A stretch of 64,000 nucleotides of DNA from Bin87 sp963665395 (lineage in GTDB: Bacteria; Chloroflexota; Dehalococcoidia; Lucifugimonadales; UBA3495): positions 2,356,001 through 2,420,000 of the forward strand of contig OY762251.1 of assembly GCA_963665395.2 (NCBI GenBank), given 5' to 3'. How positions within the stretch are numbered: position 1 is the first letter of the stretch; every line of letters starts with the position of its first letter. Below are positions 26,037 through 35,170 of the stretch, piece after piece. The notes under the pieces are model-generated. The model made no database searches. It was given only the letters and a program-made list of their open reading frames with translations, and was not told the DNA's origin. The translations under genes and the position numbers were made by a program.

Positions 26037-26174
26037 GGTTGCAAGCACACCGGAGCGATGACTGGATTACGTACCAAACTGGCTACATTATAGCAGTGGA
26101 TGATAATGAGACGACCTTTTCCTTGACATGCCATTTACACCGGGAGCATACTGCGGCAATTCAGGGAGATGATC

Positions 26175-27713
26175 ATGTCCGCAGTCAATTTTAAGCCCGC
26201 GGAGTTTACGCTCGCCGGGTACCGCATCCACTACGCTTGGGTAATTGTCTTCATCACGGCGTTGATGCGGTTGGTATCGTCGTCTTTCCGTATGTCTTTC
26301 CCGGCGCTGGTTCCCATTATCTCCCAGGTTTTCGGCTGGAGCGAGGGTCTCATCCTGTTCGCCTTTTCCCTGCAATGGGTGGTGTCGGGTATGTTCGGCC
26401 CGCCTTCCGGATGGCTTGGAGATCGATACGGAGCCCGCTTTACCCTGACGTTGGGCGCGTCGCTGTACATCGTCAGCATGATGCTCGCGGGATTCATGAC
26501 CGAGCTCTGGCATCTCTATCTGTTCTTCGGCGTGATGCTCAGCGCCTCCATGGGAATATTCCAGGTGCCGCTCACCGTGTCGGTGACATCCTGGTTCCGC
26601 CGCCACTTGGGATTGGGCATGGGGTTGCTCCAGTCTTCCCAGGGTGTTGGCCCGGTGATTGTGCCGGCCATCATGGTGGGTCTGGTAGCCTTCTTCTCCT
26701 TGGGACAAGGGCAGCAATGGGCTGAGGCCATGCCATTCTTCAGCGCCGACAGCATCGGGATCAGGATGGCGTTCTGGATCCCCGGCATCATTGGCGGCGT
26801 GGTCCTTCTGCTGCTCACCCGCCTGTTCCACAACTCCCCGGAAGACGTGGGGATGCGGCAGTTGGGCGCCGACCCCAACGAGCCGATACGCGCCGCCCCC
26901 ACCACGGGAAGGGGCGCCAAAGAGCGGGCCCGAGTGTTCCTGCGCCAAGCGCGCAAAACCGGGACCTTCTGGAACCTGGTCGGCATCCACTATTGGGGAT
27001 GCGCCGGCCATGCCATCATCATCATGTTCCTTCAGGTCATGGTGGTGGACCTGCTGCGCCCGGCGGAAGGATACCAGGGAGTGGACAAGGCTCTGGTCGG
27101 GGCCTCGGCCATCGGCATCACCATCGCGGGGACGATGCACCTGACCAGCACCATAACCCGCTTTGCCGCCCCCATCGCCGCCGACCTGTTCGGCAGCAAG
27201 TGGGTGATGGCCGCCTGCTTCACGCTCCAGTTTGCCCCAGTGTTGATACTGCTGTTCGCCAACGAACTGTGGATGTTCTACCTCTTCGCAGTGTTGTTCG
27301 GCATTGGGTTCGGCGGCGAAATGTCCGCTTTCCCCATCATCAACCGCCAGTACTACGGCCGAGCTCCCATCGGCAGCGCCTACGGTTTCCAGATGATGGG
27401 CGCCGGCGCGGGCATGGCCAGCGGAGCGCTGCTGGGCAGCGGGCTGTTCATCGGCGTCACCGAACTGGGGTTCCCGGTCATCTTCAACAATCCCTACTGC
27501 TGGACCATCCTGTTGTCCTTTGTGATGAGCCTGGGCGGGGTAATCGCCATCATCTGCTTGCCCGGCACCCACCAGCATCAGCTACCCGACTGGGAGGAGC
27601 AGCTGCCTCCCGAGTTCCGCACCGGCGCAGAGCCGGCGGCCCCCGCGGAACCCGCTCCCGCTCCGGCCGGTGGTTCCCCAGCCCCGGCTCCCGGTTCCGG
27701 TGACGGCAACTGA
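26175..27713 (+). CDS. Major facilitator superfamily transporter
   Basis: The 512-residue protein has twelve membrane helices. GWLGDRYGARFTL between helices 2 and 3 is the MFS A-motif. The wide central loop (residues about 225-260, NEPIRAAPTTGRGAKERAR) is cytosolic. Its general shape resembles the oxalate/formate-type and monocarboxylate carriers, but the substrate is unknown. AGGGAG six bases before 26175 favours this start over the ATG at 26169. The C-terminal 35 residues are a Pro/Ala-rich tail. Confidence 0.85.
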   Translation: MSAVNFKPAEFTLAGYRIHYAWVIVFITALMRLVSSSFRMSFPALVPIISQVFGWSEGLILFAFSLQWVVSGMFGPPSGWLGDRYGARFTLTLGASLYIVSMMLAGFMTELWHLYLFFGVMLSASMGIFQVPLTVSVTSWFRRHLGLGMGLLQSSQGVGPVIVPAIMVGLVAFFSLGQGQQWAEAMPFFSADSIGIRMAFWIPGIIGGVVLLLLTRLFHNSPEDVGMRQLGADPNEPIRAAPTTGRGAKERARVFLRQARKTGTFWNLVGIHYWGCAGHAIIIMFLQVMVVDLLRPAEGYQGVDKALVGASAIGITIAGTMHLTSTITRFAAPIAADLFGSKWVMAACFTLQFAPVLILLFANELWMFYLFAVLFGIGFGGEMSAFPIINRQYYGRAPIGSAYGFQMMGAGAGMASGALLGSGLFIGVTELGFPVIFNNPYCWTILLSFVMSLGGVIAIICLPGTHQHQLPDWEEQLPPEFRTGAEPAAPAEPAPAPAGGSPAPAPGSGDGN

Positions 27714-27740
27714 TTCGGCATCAACAACATCGGCGCATCG

Positions 27741-27768
27741 GCGGGGACGGTTCATCGGCCGTCCCCGC
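27741..27768. terminator. Strong hairpin after the MFS gene
   Basis: A ten-base perfect stem GCGGGGACGG/CCGTCCCCGC. There is no T-run, so it may protect the 3' end or act as a weak terminator. Confidence 0.45.
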
Positions 27769-27876
27769 TAGCATTGTTCGGGTCTCTAGCGTTATTATGG
27801 CGTCAAATATACTGTATCCGTGACGTGCGCCCTTTCCTGAAACCTGAGGAGCGGGCGCGAGTAAGGAGGTTTTACC

Positions 27877-28866
27877 ATGGCAGACGGAATCACCATCCTC
27901 GTCGGCACCGCCGGGCAGGGCGTAATGCGCAGCACCGACAGTGGCCAATCCTGGCGGCGTGTCGGCATCACCCAAGGCATCCACTCCGATGCCGTCGTGC
28001 GATGCCTCACTCCCATCCCGGGCAGCGAGTCCAGCGTCCTCGCCGGTTGTGACCGGGGTATCATCCGCAGCGATGACAACGGCGACACCTGGCGTTCCAT
28101 CGACACGCCCATGAACGGGACGGCGGTCTGGGCCATCGCCTTTGACCCGAACAATCCGCAGGTCGGTTTCGCCGGAACCGGCACTCCTGACCCGTGCCAG
28201 ATTTATCGCACCCGCGACGGCGGAGCGACGTGGGAACCCCGCCCCTGTGAGGTCGCCGCCGAGTGCCCCGCGGTGGGCGTGCCCCGCGTCACCGGCATCG
28301 CCGTGGACCCCACCAACGGCAACAGCGTGTGGGTCGGCATCGAGGTGGACGGGCTGCGCCACAGCTCCGACGGCGGCGACACCTGGGAAACCGTTCCCCA
28401 CCAGGACATCCCCAACTTGGATATACATAACGTCACGGTGACTTCCGGCCCGCCCCACCGGGTGGTGGTGATGGTCAACGACGACGTGTTCCTGACCGAG
28501 GACGACGGCGACACCTGGCGCAATCTCGATGTCCGCCAGAACTTCCCCCTGGGTTACCCTCGCGGCATCAAGGTGAAGGCCGATGACCCACAGACCATCT
28601 TCACCACCTTCGGCGACACCACGCCCGGCTCCACGGGTGTCGTGATGCGCTCCACCGACGCCGGGGCGACCTGGAACAGCCTGCCCCTGCCGGTGGAACC
28701 CAACACCGCCATGTGGGTGGTCAACTCGCAGCCCCAGAACCCGGACTTCCTGCTGGCCGGCAGCCGTTACGGGTACCTGTACCAGTCCGACGACGCCGGC
28801 GCGTCCTGGAACAAGTTCGACCGGGAGTTCAGCGAAATCTCCTCGGTGATGTGGTTCCCCAACTAA
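27877..28866 (+). CDS. Seven-repeat Asp-box beta-propeller protein
   Basis: The 329 residues contain seven Asp-box motifs of the form SxDxGxTW: STDSGQSW, SDDNGDTW, TRDGGATW, SSDGGDTW, TEDDGDTW, STDAGATW and SDDAGASW. This makes a sortilin/sialidase-type seven-bladed propeller. There is no signal peptide, unlike most secreted Asp-box proteins, so a cytosolic place is suggested. No sialidase arginine triad is evident, so a binding or scaffold role is more likely than glycosidase. AAGGAGG gives an excellent ribosome binding site. Confidence 0.8.
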   Translation: MADGITILVGTAGQGVMRSTDSGQSWRRVGITQGIHSDAVVRCLTPIPGSESSVLAGCDRGIIRSDDNGDTWRSIDTPMNGTAVWAIAFDPNNPQVGFAGTGTPDPCQIYRTRDGGATWEPRPCEVAAECPAVGVPRVTGIAVDPTNGNSVWVGIEVDGLRHSSDGGDTWETVPHQDIPNLDIHNVTVTSGPPHRVVVMVNDDVFLTEDDGDTWRNLDVRQNFPLGYPRGIKVKADDPQTIFTTFGDTTPGSTGVVMRSTDAGATWNSLPLPVEPNTAMWVVNSQPQNPDFLLAGSRYGYLYQSDDAGASWNKFDREFSEISSVMWFPN

Positions 28867-28911
28867 CTCGCAAAAATACCGTCATTCCGGCATTTGCCGG
28901 AATCTGGAACT

Positions 28912-28939
28912 GTAGGGGCGAATAATTATTCGCCCCTAC
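28912..28939. repeat. 28-bp perfect palindrome (GGGGCG-AT family)
   Basis: Perfect palindrome with arms GTAGGGGCGAATAA and its complement, between convergent genes. The same core flanks the IS4-type element at 59971 and 61406. It may serve as a terminator for both neighbours. Confidence 0.8.
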
Positions 28940-28946
28940 CGCTGGT

Positions 28947-29900
28947 TCAGAACCAGTTAGCCTTGTCCACGACGTTCCGCAGTTCCCGCCCCTCATTGAA
29001 TCGCTTGCAGTTGTCGATGAAAAGTTCGGTGCGCCTCTGGTCGAGATAGGGACCGTTGCCGGCCACGTGAGGCGTGATGAGCACGTTGGGCATACTCCAG
29101 AGGGGATGACCCGCCGGCAAAGGCTCAATCTGGAACACGTCCAGCCCGGCGCCGCCGATTTCGCCGGCCCGCAGCGCGTCCACCAGGTCGTCCAGGATCA
29201 CCGTGGCTCCCCGGCCAATGTTGATGACGAAGCCGCCGGGTTTCATGGCCCGAAATTGCTCGGCATGGAACATGCCTTGGGTTTCGGGAGTCTCCGGCAC
29301 GGTTACGATGACGAAGTCCGCTCGAGGCAGCACGTTCAACAAATCATCGGGCCGGTGCAGTTCAGCGACTCCTTGCGTTGGCTCCGGCAGCCGGGGATCG
29401 ACGCCGAGGACGGTCATGCCGAACTCCGCGCAGAGCCGGGCCGTTTCGCTGCCGATGCCGCCAACCCCTACGACCACTGCGGTGGCCTCGGGCAGGTAGA
29501 TGGTCTGGTATCCCTGCTGCCACACGCCGGCGACCTGCTGGGGTATGTACACCTGCAATCCCCTGGCGAAGGCCAGCAGCAGGGACATGATGTGCGCGCT
29601 GATGTGGTCGTTGTAGATCTCCCGGGTGTTGGTGACCACCACGTCGCTGTCAATCAAAGATTGGTGGTAATACCCGGCGCGGGGGCCGGCTTGAGGGCAG
29701 GCAACCCACTTCAGGTTTCGAGCGCGTTCCAGCAGTTCGGGCACGATGTCGCCGAAGGCGGCATCGGCATCTCCGATAACCTCCATGGCCTCGCCCACCG
29801 TGGGGCATACCTGAACGTCGATGTCCGGTATTTCTTCGCGCAGCAGCGCCGGCCAATGTTCCTGGTAGTTGGGTGGGCAGATCACAAGCTTGAATCCCAT
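28947..29900 (-). CDS. D-isomer-specific 2-hydroxyacid dehydrogenase
   Basis: The 317-residue NAD(P)-dependent enzyme reduces a 2-oxoacid to a D-hydroxyacid or the reverse. It has the Rossmann motif VVVGVGGIGSETARL near residue 146, the substrate arginine in NIGRGAT, Glu in FQIEPLPAGHPLW and the catalytic His in ITPHVAGNG. Overall shape resembles the glyoxylate/hydroxypyruvate reductase GhrA-like group. GGGAG seven bases before ATG 29900 fixes the start; the open frame is longer. Confidence 0.88.
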   Translation of the reverse strand: MGFKLVICPPNYQEHWPALLREEIPDIDVQVCPTVGEAMEVIGDADAAFGDIVPELLERARNLKWVACPQAGPRAGYYHQSLIDSDVVVTNTREIYNDHISAHIMSLLLAFARGLQVYIPQQVAGVWQQGYQTIYLPEATAVVVGVGGIGSETARLCAEFGMTVLGVDPRLPEPTQGVAELHRPDDLLNVLPRADFVIVTVPETPETQGMFHAEQFRAMKPGGFVINIGRGATVILDDLVDALRAGEIGGAGLDVFQIEPLPAGHPLWSMPNVLITPHVAGNGPYLDQRRTELFIDNCKRFNEGRELRNVVDKANWF

Positions 29901-30065
29901 AGCAAACTCCCTTCGTCGGTCTTCCTTCTTGCCTGGCATTGTAAACCGTTTCAGGTACGCGATTGGCCCCATTGGTTACGGTGAATTTGCGCTATACTGC
30001 CCGCATCCAAACCGGCTTGAACCGGCGCGCCGCCGGACCGAGCCGCACACGGAGGGAGATATATT

Positions 30066-31490
30066 ATGCTGGACTTGATCATTCGCGGTGGACAGGTGGT
30101 CACGCCCTGGGGCGTGGGCGACTGGGACGTTTGCATTCAAGGCGAGAAAATCGTCGCCATCACCGCGCCCAACACCATGACCGACGACGTAGGCCGCGTC
30201 ATCGACGCTACGGGCAAGATCGTCGTCCCCGGCGGTATTGAACCTCACGCCCACATTGACGCGCCCATCATGGGGCCGGGCAACCTGCGCACCGCGCCGC
30301 CGGAGCAGGTCAGCCGCGCCGCCCTGTTCGGCGGCACCACCACCCTGCTGGATTTCGCCATCCACCATCCCGGCAACACCATCGACGAGGCTATCCAGGA
30401 GCGCAACAACTCCTGGCGCGGCAACTCCTACGCCGACTACGCCCACCACCTGATGCTGCTGGGCGAGATACCCCAGCGAACCCTGGAATCCCTGCACGAA
30501 TACATCGAGGGCGGCTGGTCCAGCGTCAAGATTTTCACCACCAACATCCGTCCCCCGGAAATGTCCGGCGAACCGCGCAAGGTGGGCATGGGCCACCTCC
30601 ACGACCTGATGGAGGTAATTCAGCGCAACGACGCCATGCTCCTCGTCCACTCCGAGGACGACGACATGGTGCAGTACATGTACGAAAAGCTGCAACGCGA
30701 AGAGCGCAACGAGTGGTGGAATATGCCTCTCGTTCACAGCAACGAGTCCGAGGACGTATCCTTCCGCCGCGTGCTTCGGGTCGCCGAGTGGACGGGCGCG
30801 CCGGTCTATTTCGTCCACGTCAGCGCCCGCGAGGGCATCAACGCCATCGGTGAAGCCCGCAACCGGGGCGTGCCGGCCTACGGCGAAACGCTGCACAACT
30901 ACGCGTGCTTCAACGCCAACAACTATAAGGAAGAGAACGGGATGAAGTACCACACCTACCCGTCTCTCAAATCGCCGGAAGACGCCGCCATGCTCTGGAA
31001 GGGCATCGCCTGGGGCGGCCTCCACACCATGGCCACCGACGAATACTGCACCGACTGGAACCTGAAGATACAGGGCAAGTCCGTCCGCGACGTTACCGGC
31101 GGCCACAACGGCGCCGAAACCCGCGTCGGCATCACCTACAGCGAGGGCGTATCCAAGCGCGGAATGTCCCTGCAACGCTTCGTGGACGTAACCTCTGCCA
31201 ACGCCGCCCGCATCATGGGCCTGTACCCGCGCAAGGGCGCCCTGGCCCCCGGCAGCGACGCCGACATCACGCTGATTGACCCGTCCATCAAGAAGCGCCT
31301 CACCATGGACGACTTCCACATCAGCGACTACAGCATCTGGGAAGGCTTCGAGATCGAGGGCTGGCCGGTAATGACCATCATGCGCGGTACGGTCGCCGTG
31401 GAAGACGGCCGGCTGACGGCTCCGGCCGGATTCGGCCAGTGGATTCCGCGCAAGGTTGACCGGGAGGTGACCAGCCGACCGATTGGATAG
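30066..31490 (+). CDS. Dihydropyrimidinase/hydantoinase-type amidohydrolase
   Basis: The 474-residue cyclic amidohydrolase should hydrolyse a cyclic amide such as a hydantoin or dihydropyrimidine. The first metal pair is EPHAHID (His61, His63), the carboxylated lysine is Lys155 in VKIFTTN, further ligands lie in VHSED and VHVSA, and the last Asp is in MATDEYCTDW. Length fits D-hydantoinase; allantoinase is an alternative. GGAGGG precedes the ATG. It is divergent from the hydroxyacid dehydrogenase. Confidence 0.87.
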   Translation: MLDLIIRGGQVVTPWGVGDWDVCIQGEKIVAITAPNTMTDDVGRVIDATGKIVVPGGIEPHAHIDAPIMGPGNLRTAPPEQVSRAALFGGTTTLLDFAIHHPGNTIDEAIQERNNSWRGNSYADYAHHLMLLGEIPQRTLESLHEYIEGGWSSVKIFTTNIRPPEMSGEPRKVGMGHLHDLMEVIQRNDAMLLVHSEDDDMVQYMYEKLQREERNEWWNMPLVHSNESEDVSFRRVLRVAEWTGAPVYFVHVSAREGINAIGEARNRGVPAYGETLHNYACFNANNYKEENGMKYHTYPSLKSPEDAAMLWKGIAWGGLHTMATDEYCTDWNLKIQGKSVRDVTGGHNGAETRVGITYSEGVSKRGMSLQRFVDVTSANAARIMGLYPRKGALAPGSDADITLIDPSIKKRLTMDDFHISDYSIWEGFEIEGWPVMTIMRGTVAVEDGRLTAPAGFGQWIPRKVDREVTSRPIG

Positions 31491-31514
31491 TCCGGTCGAA
31501 ACAACCGCAAGGGA

Positions 31515-31540
31515 GGGGGGCGAATGATCATTCGCCCCCC
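31515..31540. repeat. 26-bp perfect palindrome (GGGGCG-AT family)
   Basis: Arms GGGGGGCGAATGA and its complement, between the convergent hydantoinase and NYN genes. It is a variant of the palindrome at 28912 and probably a terminator. Confidence 0.75.
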
Positions 31541-31553
31541 GCGTGGTTTTGCG

Positions 31554-32192
31554 TCACATCCAGGAACGGGGGCGGGTGAAAGGGCCCCGAGCGTCGGTTA
31601 GGGTATGGGGAAATTGAGCCGCTCTCAGGACCGAGGTATTGATTTGCGGAATGGTTCGGGTCGCGGCTCGACGCAACTCACTGCTCTGGCGAGATGCGCG
31701 GTAGGGATTGACAGTGATTATCGTTTTACTCAACCTGCCCACCACCATCTCAACGGGCGTGGTTAGATCGGAATCGTTGGACACTATCACGCCTGTATGG
31801 TAACGGTTTTCAAAAGCGTCCAACAGCAAATGAGATGCGATGTTTACGTCCGTCCGTTTCTCCTCGAACACCTCAAGGGTGGCAATTTGCGGTGGCGTTG
31901 ATTTTGGCAACGCGATGCCCTTTTTGGTTCTGACGGCCATGCGTCCCTCGTGGATTGTCAGCGCTGGGATGGTACGCAAGGCGCGAAAATATACCGCTTG
32001 CCGCCGAGGGGCCTCGAGATCGTCAGGTTGCGGCAAAACCAACGTCGAAAAATAACGGATTTGCCGGATTGAGAGTTCGGGAAAAATGCTTTCCAGCATC
32101 GCCAACGGATTGAGCCACTTCAAATTGGGACGATTCCTAACGGCGCCATAATAAAAGTTGAGGCCGTCGATGTAGGCGATTGCATCCGCCAC
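31554..32192 (-). CDS. NYN-domain (PIN-like) ribonuclease family protein
   Basis: The 212-residue protein has the NYN/LabA pattern: an N-terminal YIDGLNFYYG with Asp9, a central KRTDVNIASHLLLDAF with the second acid, and VIVSNDSDLTTPVEMV with the third. These form a metal site for RNA cleavage in the family. Basic residues fill the C-terminus (RASRQSSELRRAATR). No partner gene is adjacent; it ends by the palindrome shared with the hydantoinase gene. Confidence 0.82.
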   Translation of the reverse strand: MADAIAYIDGLNFYYGAVRNRPNLKWLNPLAMLESIFPELSIRQIRYFSTLVLPQPDDLEAPRRQAVYFRALRTIPALTIHEGRMAVRTKKGIALPKSTPPQIATLEVFEEKRTDVNIASHLLLDAFENRYHTGVIVSNDSDLTTPVEMVVGRLSKTIITVNPYRASRQSSELRRAATRTIPQINTSVLRAAQFPHTLTDARGPFTRPRSWM

Positions 32193-32210
32193 GGTAAGTC
32201 CTTAAATGCA

Positions 32211-32232
32211 GAACCGCCCTGGTGGGCGGTTC
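32211..32232. terminator. Hairpin in the gap between NYN and response-regulator genes
   Basis: The stem GAACCGCCC/GGGCGGTTC with a TGGT loop, followed at 32235-32260 by a second, weaker CCCATCC/GGATGGG hairpin. The rest of the 245-base gap (32193-32437) shows no gene. It may end the kinase/regulator operon, which runs leftward. Confidence 0.5.
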
Positions 32233-32437
32233 GCTGCCCATCCGACGAAGCAGGATGGGGGGGTCACTCACAACAATACCGTTGTCGGTATCTTTTGTCA
32301 ACGGCAGCCGGCGCCACCATGCCACCGTCCTGCCTGCGCCCGTGCCGGGCTTACCAGTTGGTCGCATTTGCGACCAGCTTCCCAGAAGCGCAAGCGCCTC
32401 ATTTCCTAAATTACCGTGTGCCAGCAGATGCGTCTGG

Positions 32438-32947
32438 CTAACGTCCGAAGGGCCACCACCATTTCCTGCCCCCTCCGCTGCTGGCGGCCGGCCGGCCCTG
32501 CGGAGAACTGCCCACCACCAAGGGACGCTCGCTGAGTACATCCAACTGGCCGGCCACCGAGTCGAAACGCGATACGTCGATTGGCTTGCGGCAAAACCGT
32601 GACGGCGGGATGTTGTACGAAAAGAGCAGGCTCTGCTCCGCGGCGGTTCCGGTCAAGATCATCACCGGAATGTTCCTCAAATTGGAGTCCTCGTTCATTT
32701 CGGCCAAGACCTCCTGCCCACTCTTTCTGGGCAGGTTCAGGTCCAAAAGGACCAGATCCGGCCGGGCGGTGTAAGCATACTCGCCCTGACGGCGGAGGTA
32801 CGTCATGGCAGCCTCTCCGTCTTCCACGACCGAAAAGTTCACTGCGTACTCCGAGTCTTTCAGGATCTCTTCCGTCAGTCTGGCGTCGGCGGGGTTATCC
32901 TCAACCAGCAGTACCTCGATGGGGTTTTCCGAAGAGCGTGTAGTCAT
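32438..32947 (-). CDS. Single-domain response regulator (Rcp1-like)
   Basis: The receiver domain has the acidic pair VEDN near residue 16, the phosphoryl-acceptor Asp in LVLLDLNLPRKSG near residue 66, Thr in LTGTA and Lys in FCRKPID. The longer loop LNLPRKSGQEVL is typical of the phytochrome-partner Rcp1 class. Past the receiver is a 45-residue low-complexity tail ending in KWWWPFGR, with no output domain. AGGAGG precedes the ATG. It is the third gene of a leftward kinase-regulator-regulator group. Confidence 0.88.
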   Translation of the reverse strand: MTTRSSENPIEVLLVEDNPADARLTEEILKDSEYAVNFSVVEDGEAAMTYLRRQGEYAYTARPDLVLLDLNLPRKSGQEVLAEMNEDSNLRNIPVMILTGTAAEQSLLFSYNIPPSRFCRKPIDVSRFDSVAGQLDVLSERPLVVGSSPQGRPAASSGGGRKWWWPFGR

Positions 32948-33043
32948 GGCACTCTACCTCCTTCATGGTAGCTCGGAAACCGGCGCGGCGGAGACACCGA
33001 TTGGAGCCGGACCCGTCAAACAGAACGGGCGCTCATCGCGAAA

Positions 33044-33493
33044 TCAGTCCGGCGGAAGCTTTACGATGGTGAGCCAAAACCCCTCAATCTTGGTGACGAC
33101 GTCGATGAAGTAATCCAGGTCCACCGGCTTGGTGACGTAGGCGTTGGCGTGGTGGTAGTACGAATTGAGGATATCCCCCTCGGCTTCCGAGGTGGTCATC
33201 ACCACAATGGGGATGGAAAGCAGCTTCGGATCCGTTTTCACCTCTTCCAGCACCTCGCGTCCGCTCTTACGGGGCAGATTGAGGTCCAGCAGAATGATGT
33301 CGGGGCGTGGGGCGGCGGAGTAATCACCCTCCCGCCTGAGGAACGCCATGGCTTCCTCCCCGTCCCCAACCACCGACAGGTTGTTGTTGATCCGGGTGTC
33401 CGCAAAAGCCTCGCGAGTAAGCCGCACGTCACCCGGGTTATCCTCGACCAGGAGGATCTCTACCGGCCGGCGTCGTGGGGGTGTTGTCGTCAT
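33044..33493 (-). CDS. Single-domain response regulator (Rcp1-like)
   Basis: The 149-residue receiver has VEDNPGD, the acceptor in IILLDLNLPRKSG, TTSEAEGD and YVTKPVDLDYF. It is a close paralogue of the 32438 gene but lacks the tail. ATG 33493 follows GGAGG with an eight-base spacer; the in-frame GTG at 33502 lies inside that site. About 98 bases separate it from the kinase gene and 96 from the other regulator. Without an output domain it should act by protein contact or phosphotransfer. Confidence 0.88.
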   Translation of the reverse strand: MTTTPPRRRPVEILLVEDNPGDVRLTREAFADTRINNNLSVVGDGEEAMAFLRREGDYSAAPRPDIILLDLNLPRKSGREVLEEVKTDPKLLSIPIVVMTTSEAEGDILNSYYHHANAYVTKPVDLDYFIDVVTKIEGFWLTIVKLPPD

Positions 33494-33591
33494 CTGTTTC
33501 ACCTCCTGCTCCGCGCTGTTGAGGATTGGTCGTGATGTGACTTGCCAGTGGAGCGCTGGCAGAATTCTGGTCTTGGCGTCGTGCGATGACC

Positions 33592-34977
33592 CTAACCGGA
33601 AATTGAGGCGAGATGCGTCGGGATTGTGAAGTAAAAAGTCGCGCCGGCGCCTTCCTCAGACTCCACCCAGATCTGGCCCTGGTGCCGTTCCGCAATTTTT
33701 TTGCAAACCGCGAGACCAATGCCGGTTCCCTGGTACTGACCGATCCCGTGCAGGCGTTGGAACACCTGGAATATGCGCTCACCATGCCGGGGGTCAATGC
33801 CTATCCCATTGTCGCGGACTGAAAATAACCACTCCCCGTCGCGCTGTTGTGCTTCTACCTGGATACGCGGGGGACTGTCCCCTCTGAACTTGATCGCGTT
33901 CCCAATCAGATTCTGCAGCAATTGAGACAACTGAGAAGCGTCAACCGCTATGTTGGGCAGTGTCCCGCGACTGATCTCCGCTCCGCTTTCCTCGATTGCC
34001 ACCTCGAGATTCGTCAAAACCCGACTCAGGACCTCGCCGCAATCCGTGGGCTCAAAAGCGGCCCCACGGGTTCCGACGCGGGAATAGGTTAACAAATCCT
34101 GGATCAGCGTCTGCATTCGGGACGCGCCGTCAACGGCGAAACCGATGAACTCTTCCGCATCTTGATCCAGCTTCTCTTTGTAGCGCCGTTCCAGGAGCTG
34201 CAGATAGCTGGTCACCATCCGCAACGGCTCCTGGAGGTCGTGCGACGCCACGTAGGCGAACTGCTCCAGCTCGGCGTTGGAACGTTGCAATTCCAGCGTG
34301 GCTTGCCGCAACGAAGCGGCTTGCCGTTGGAGATCATCGTTGACATATTGGAGCTCAAAGATTGGCGTGTACAAAGTGGCCAGCTTGGTCAGCTGCTCTT
34401 GATCATAATCGGTGAATTCTCCTTCGAACTTGTCGCTTAGCTGGATCACCCCGATCAGCCCGCCCCCCTTGCGCAGAACGGGCACCGCGAGCCACCCCGG
34501 CATGGGAGGGTGTTCGAGGCCCTCGGCGGTTTTGAGGCCGCTGAAATTCTTGAATTGCGGATGCGAATAAAGGGCCTCCTTATTCATTCGAACCGGCGCG
34601 TGATTCTTGACAACAAGCCCCCAGATCCCCTCCCCCGTGGGCATCACATCGTAGGCCCGATAGCGCGCGTACTTGTCAGATAAAGATACGGCATGAACTG
34701 CCGCCCTGAAGTCGCCATCGGGAACGTAACTGATGGCCGACTGGTGCGCCCCCAACATTTGGCGCGCTCGAAAGGCCATGACACGCAAGGTATCCTCGAA
34801 GGATTCCGCCGCATAAGTGTTAAACACTTCCTGATTTTCCAAGCGGATAATGGGCGGGCGGTCAGCGCTCATGTCCAGGTGATCCTGGTCTCGCAGCGCG
34901 GCCAACTCTTTATCGCGCTCTGCCAGCTCAGCGGTGAGCTGGTCAACTTCCTGCTGCAAGTCTTGCTGTGTGCTCAT
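33592..34977 (-). CDS. GAF-domain sensor histidine kinase
   Basis: The 461 residues comprise an N-terminal coiled coil (QQEVDQLTAELAERDKELAAL), a GAF domain (about residues 50-205), a second coiled coil, and the kinase core. The H-box is YVASHDLQEPLRMV near residue 243, the N-box LLQNLIGNAIKF, G1 VRDNGIGIDPRH and G2 GTGIGLAVCKKI. No membrane helix is seen, so it senses a cytosolic signal. The H-box and Rcp-type partners resemble the bacteriophytochrome kinase class, but no PAS/PHY chromophore domain is present. A strong promoter lies at 35052-35080. Confidence 0.9.
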   Translation of the reverse strand: MSTQQDLQQEVDQLTAELAERDKELAALRDQDHLDMSADRPPIIRLENQEVFNTYAAESFEDTLRVMAFRARQMLGAHQSAISYVPDGDFRAAVHAVSLSDKYARYRAYDVMPTGEGIWGLVVKNHAPVRMNKEALYSHPQFKNFSGLKTAEGLEHPPMPGWLAVPVLRKGGGLIGVIQLSDKFEGEFTDYDQEQLTKLATLYTPIFELQYVNDDLQRQAASLRQATLELQRSNAELEQFAYVASHDLQEPLRMVTSYLQLLERRYKEKLDQDAEEFIGFAVDGASRMQTLIQDLLTYSRVGTRGAAFEPTDCGEVLSRVLTNLEVAIEESGAEISRGTLPNIAVDASQLSQLLQNLIGNAIKFRGDSPPRIQVEAQQRDGEWLFSVRDNGIGIDPRHGERIFQVFQRLHGIGQYQGTGIGLAVCKKIAERHQGQIWVESEEGAGATFYFTIPTHLASISG

Positions 34978-35051
34978 TGCCTTTTGTCTCCGACCGACTA
35001 ATCCCGGCGCCGGGCTTGTCCACCCCAGGCCCATCTGGATATTTCTGATAC

Positions 35052-35080
35052 AGAATATTCTGAATACATATAATTGTCAA
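35052..35080 (-). promoter_or_regulatory. Sigma-70-type promoter of the kinase operon
   Basis: On the minus strand, TTGACA (35080-35075) and TATTCT (35057-35052) are 17 bases apart. The start of transcription should fall near 35045, about 70 bases before the kinase start codon. The region is also locally AT-rich. Confidence 0.7.
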
Positions 35081-35170
35081 CGATTTCACCCCTTCTTGCG
35101 CCTTTGCCAACGCCAGTCCTATACTGGCCGGTGAACTGACCCTGCTAAAAATTCGGAGAATGTCCGGCCC

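Noticed and set aside
26088..27578. Large minus-strand frame opposite the MFS gene
   Set aside because: His-, Gly- and Gln-rich composition typical of an antisense shadow; the plus-strand MFS frame has clear membrane helices.
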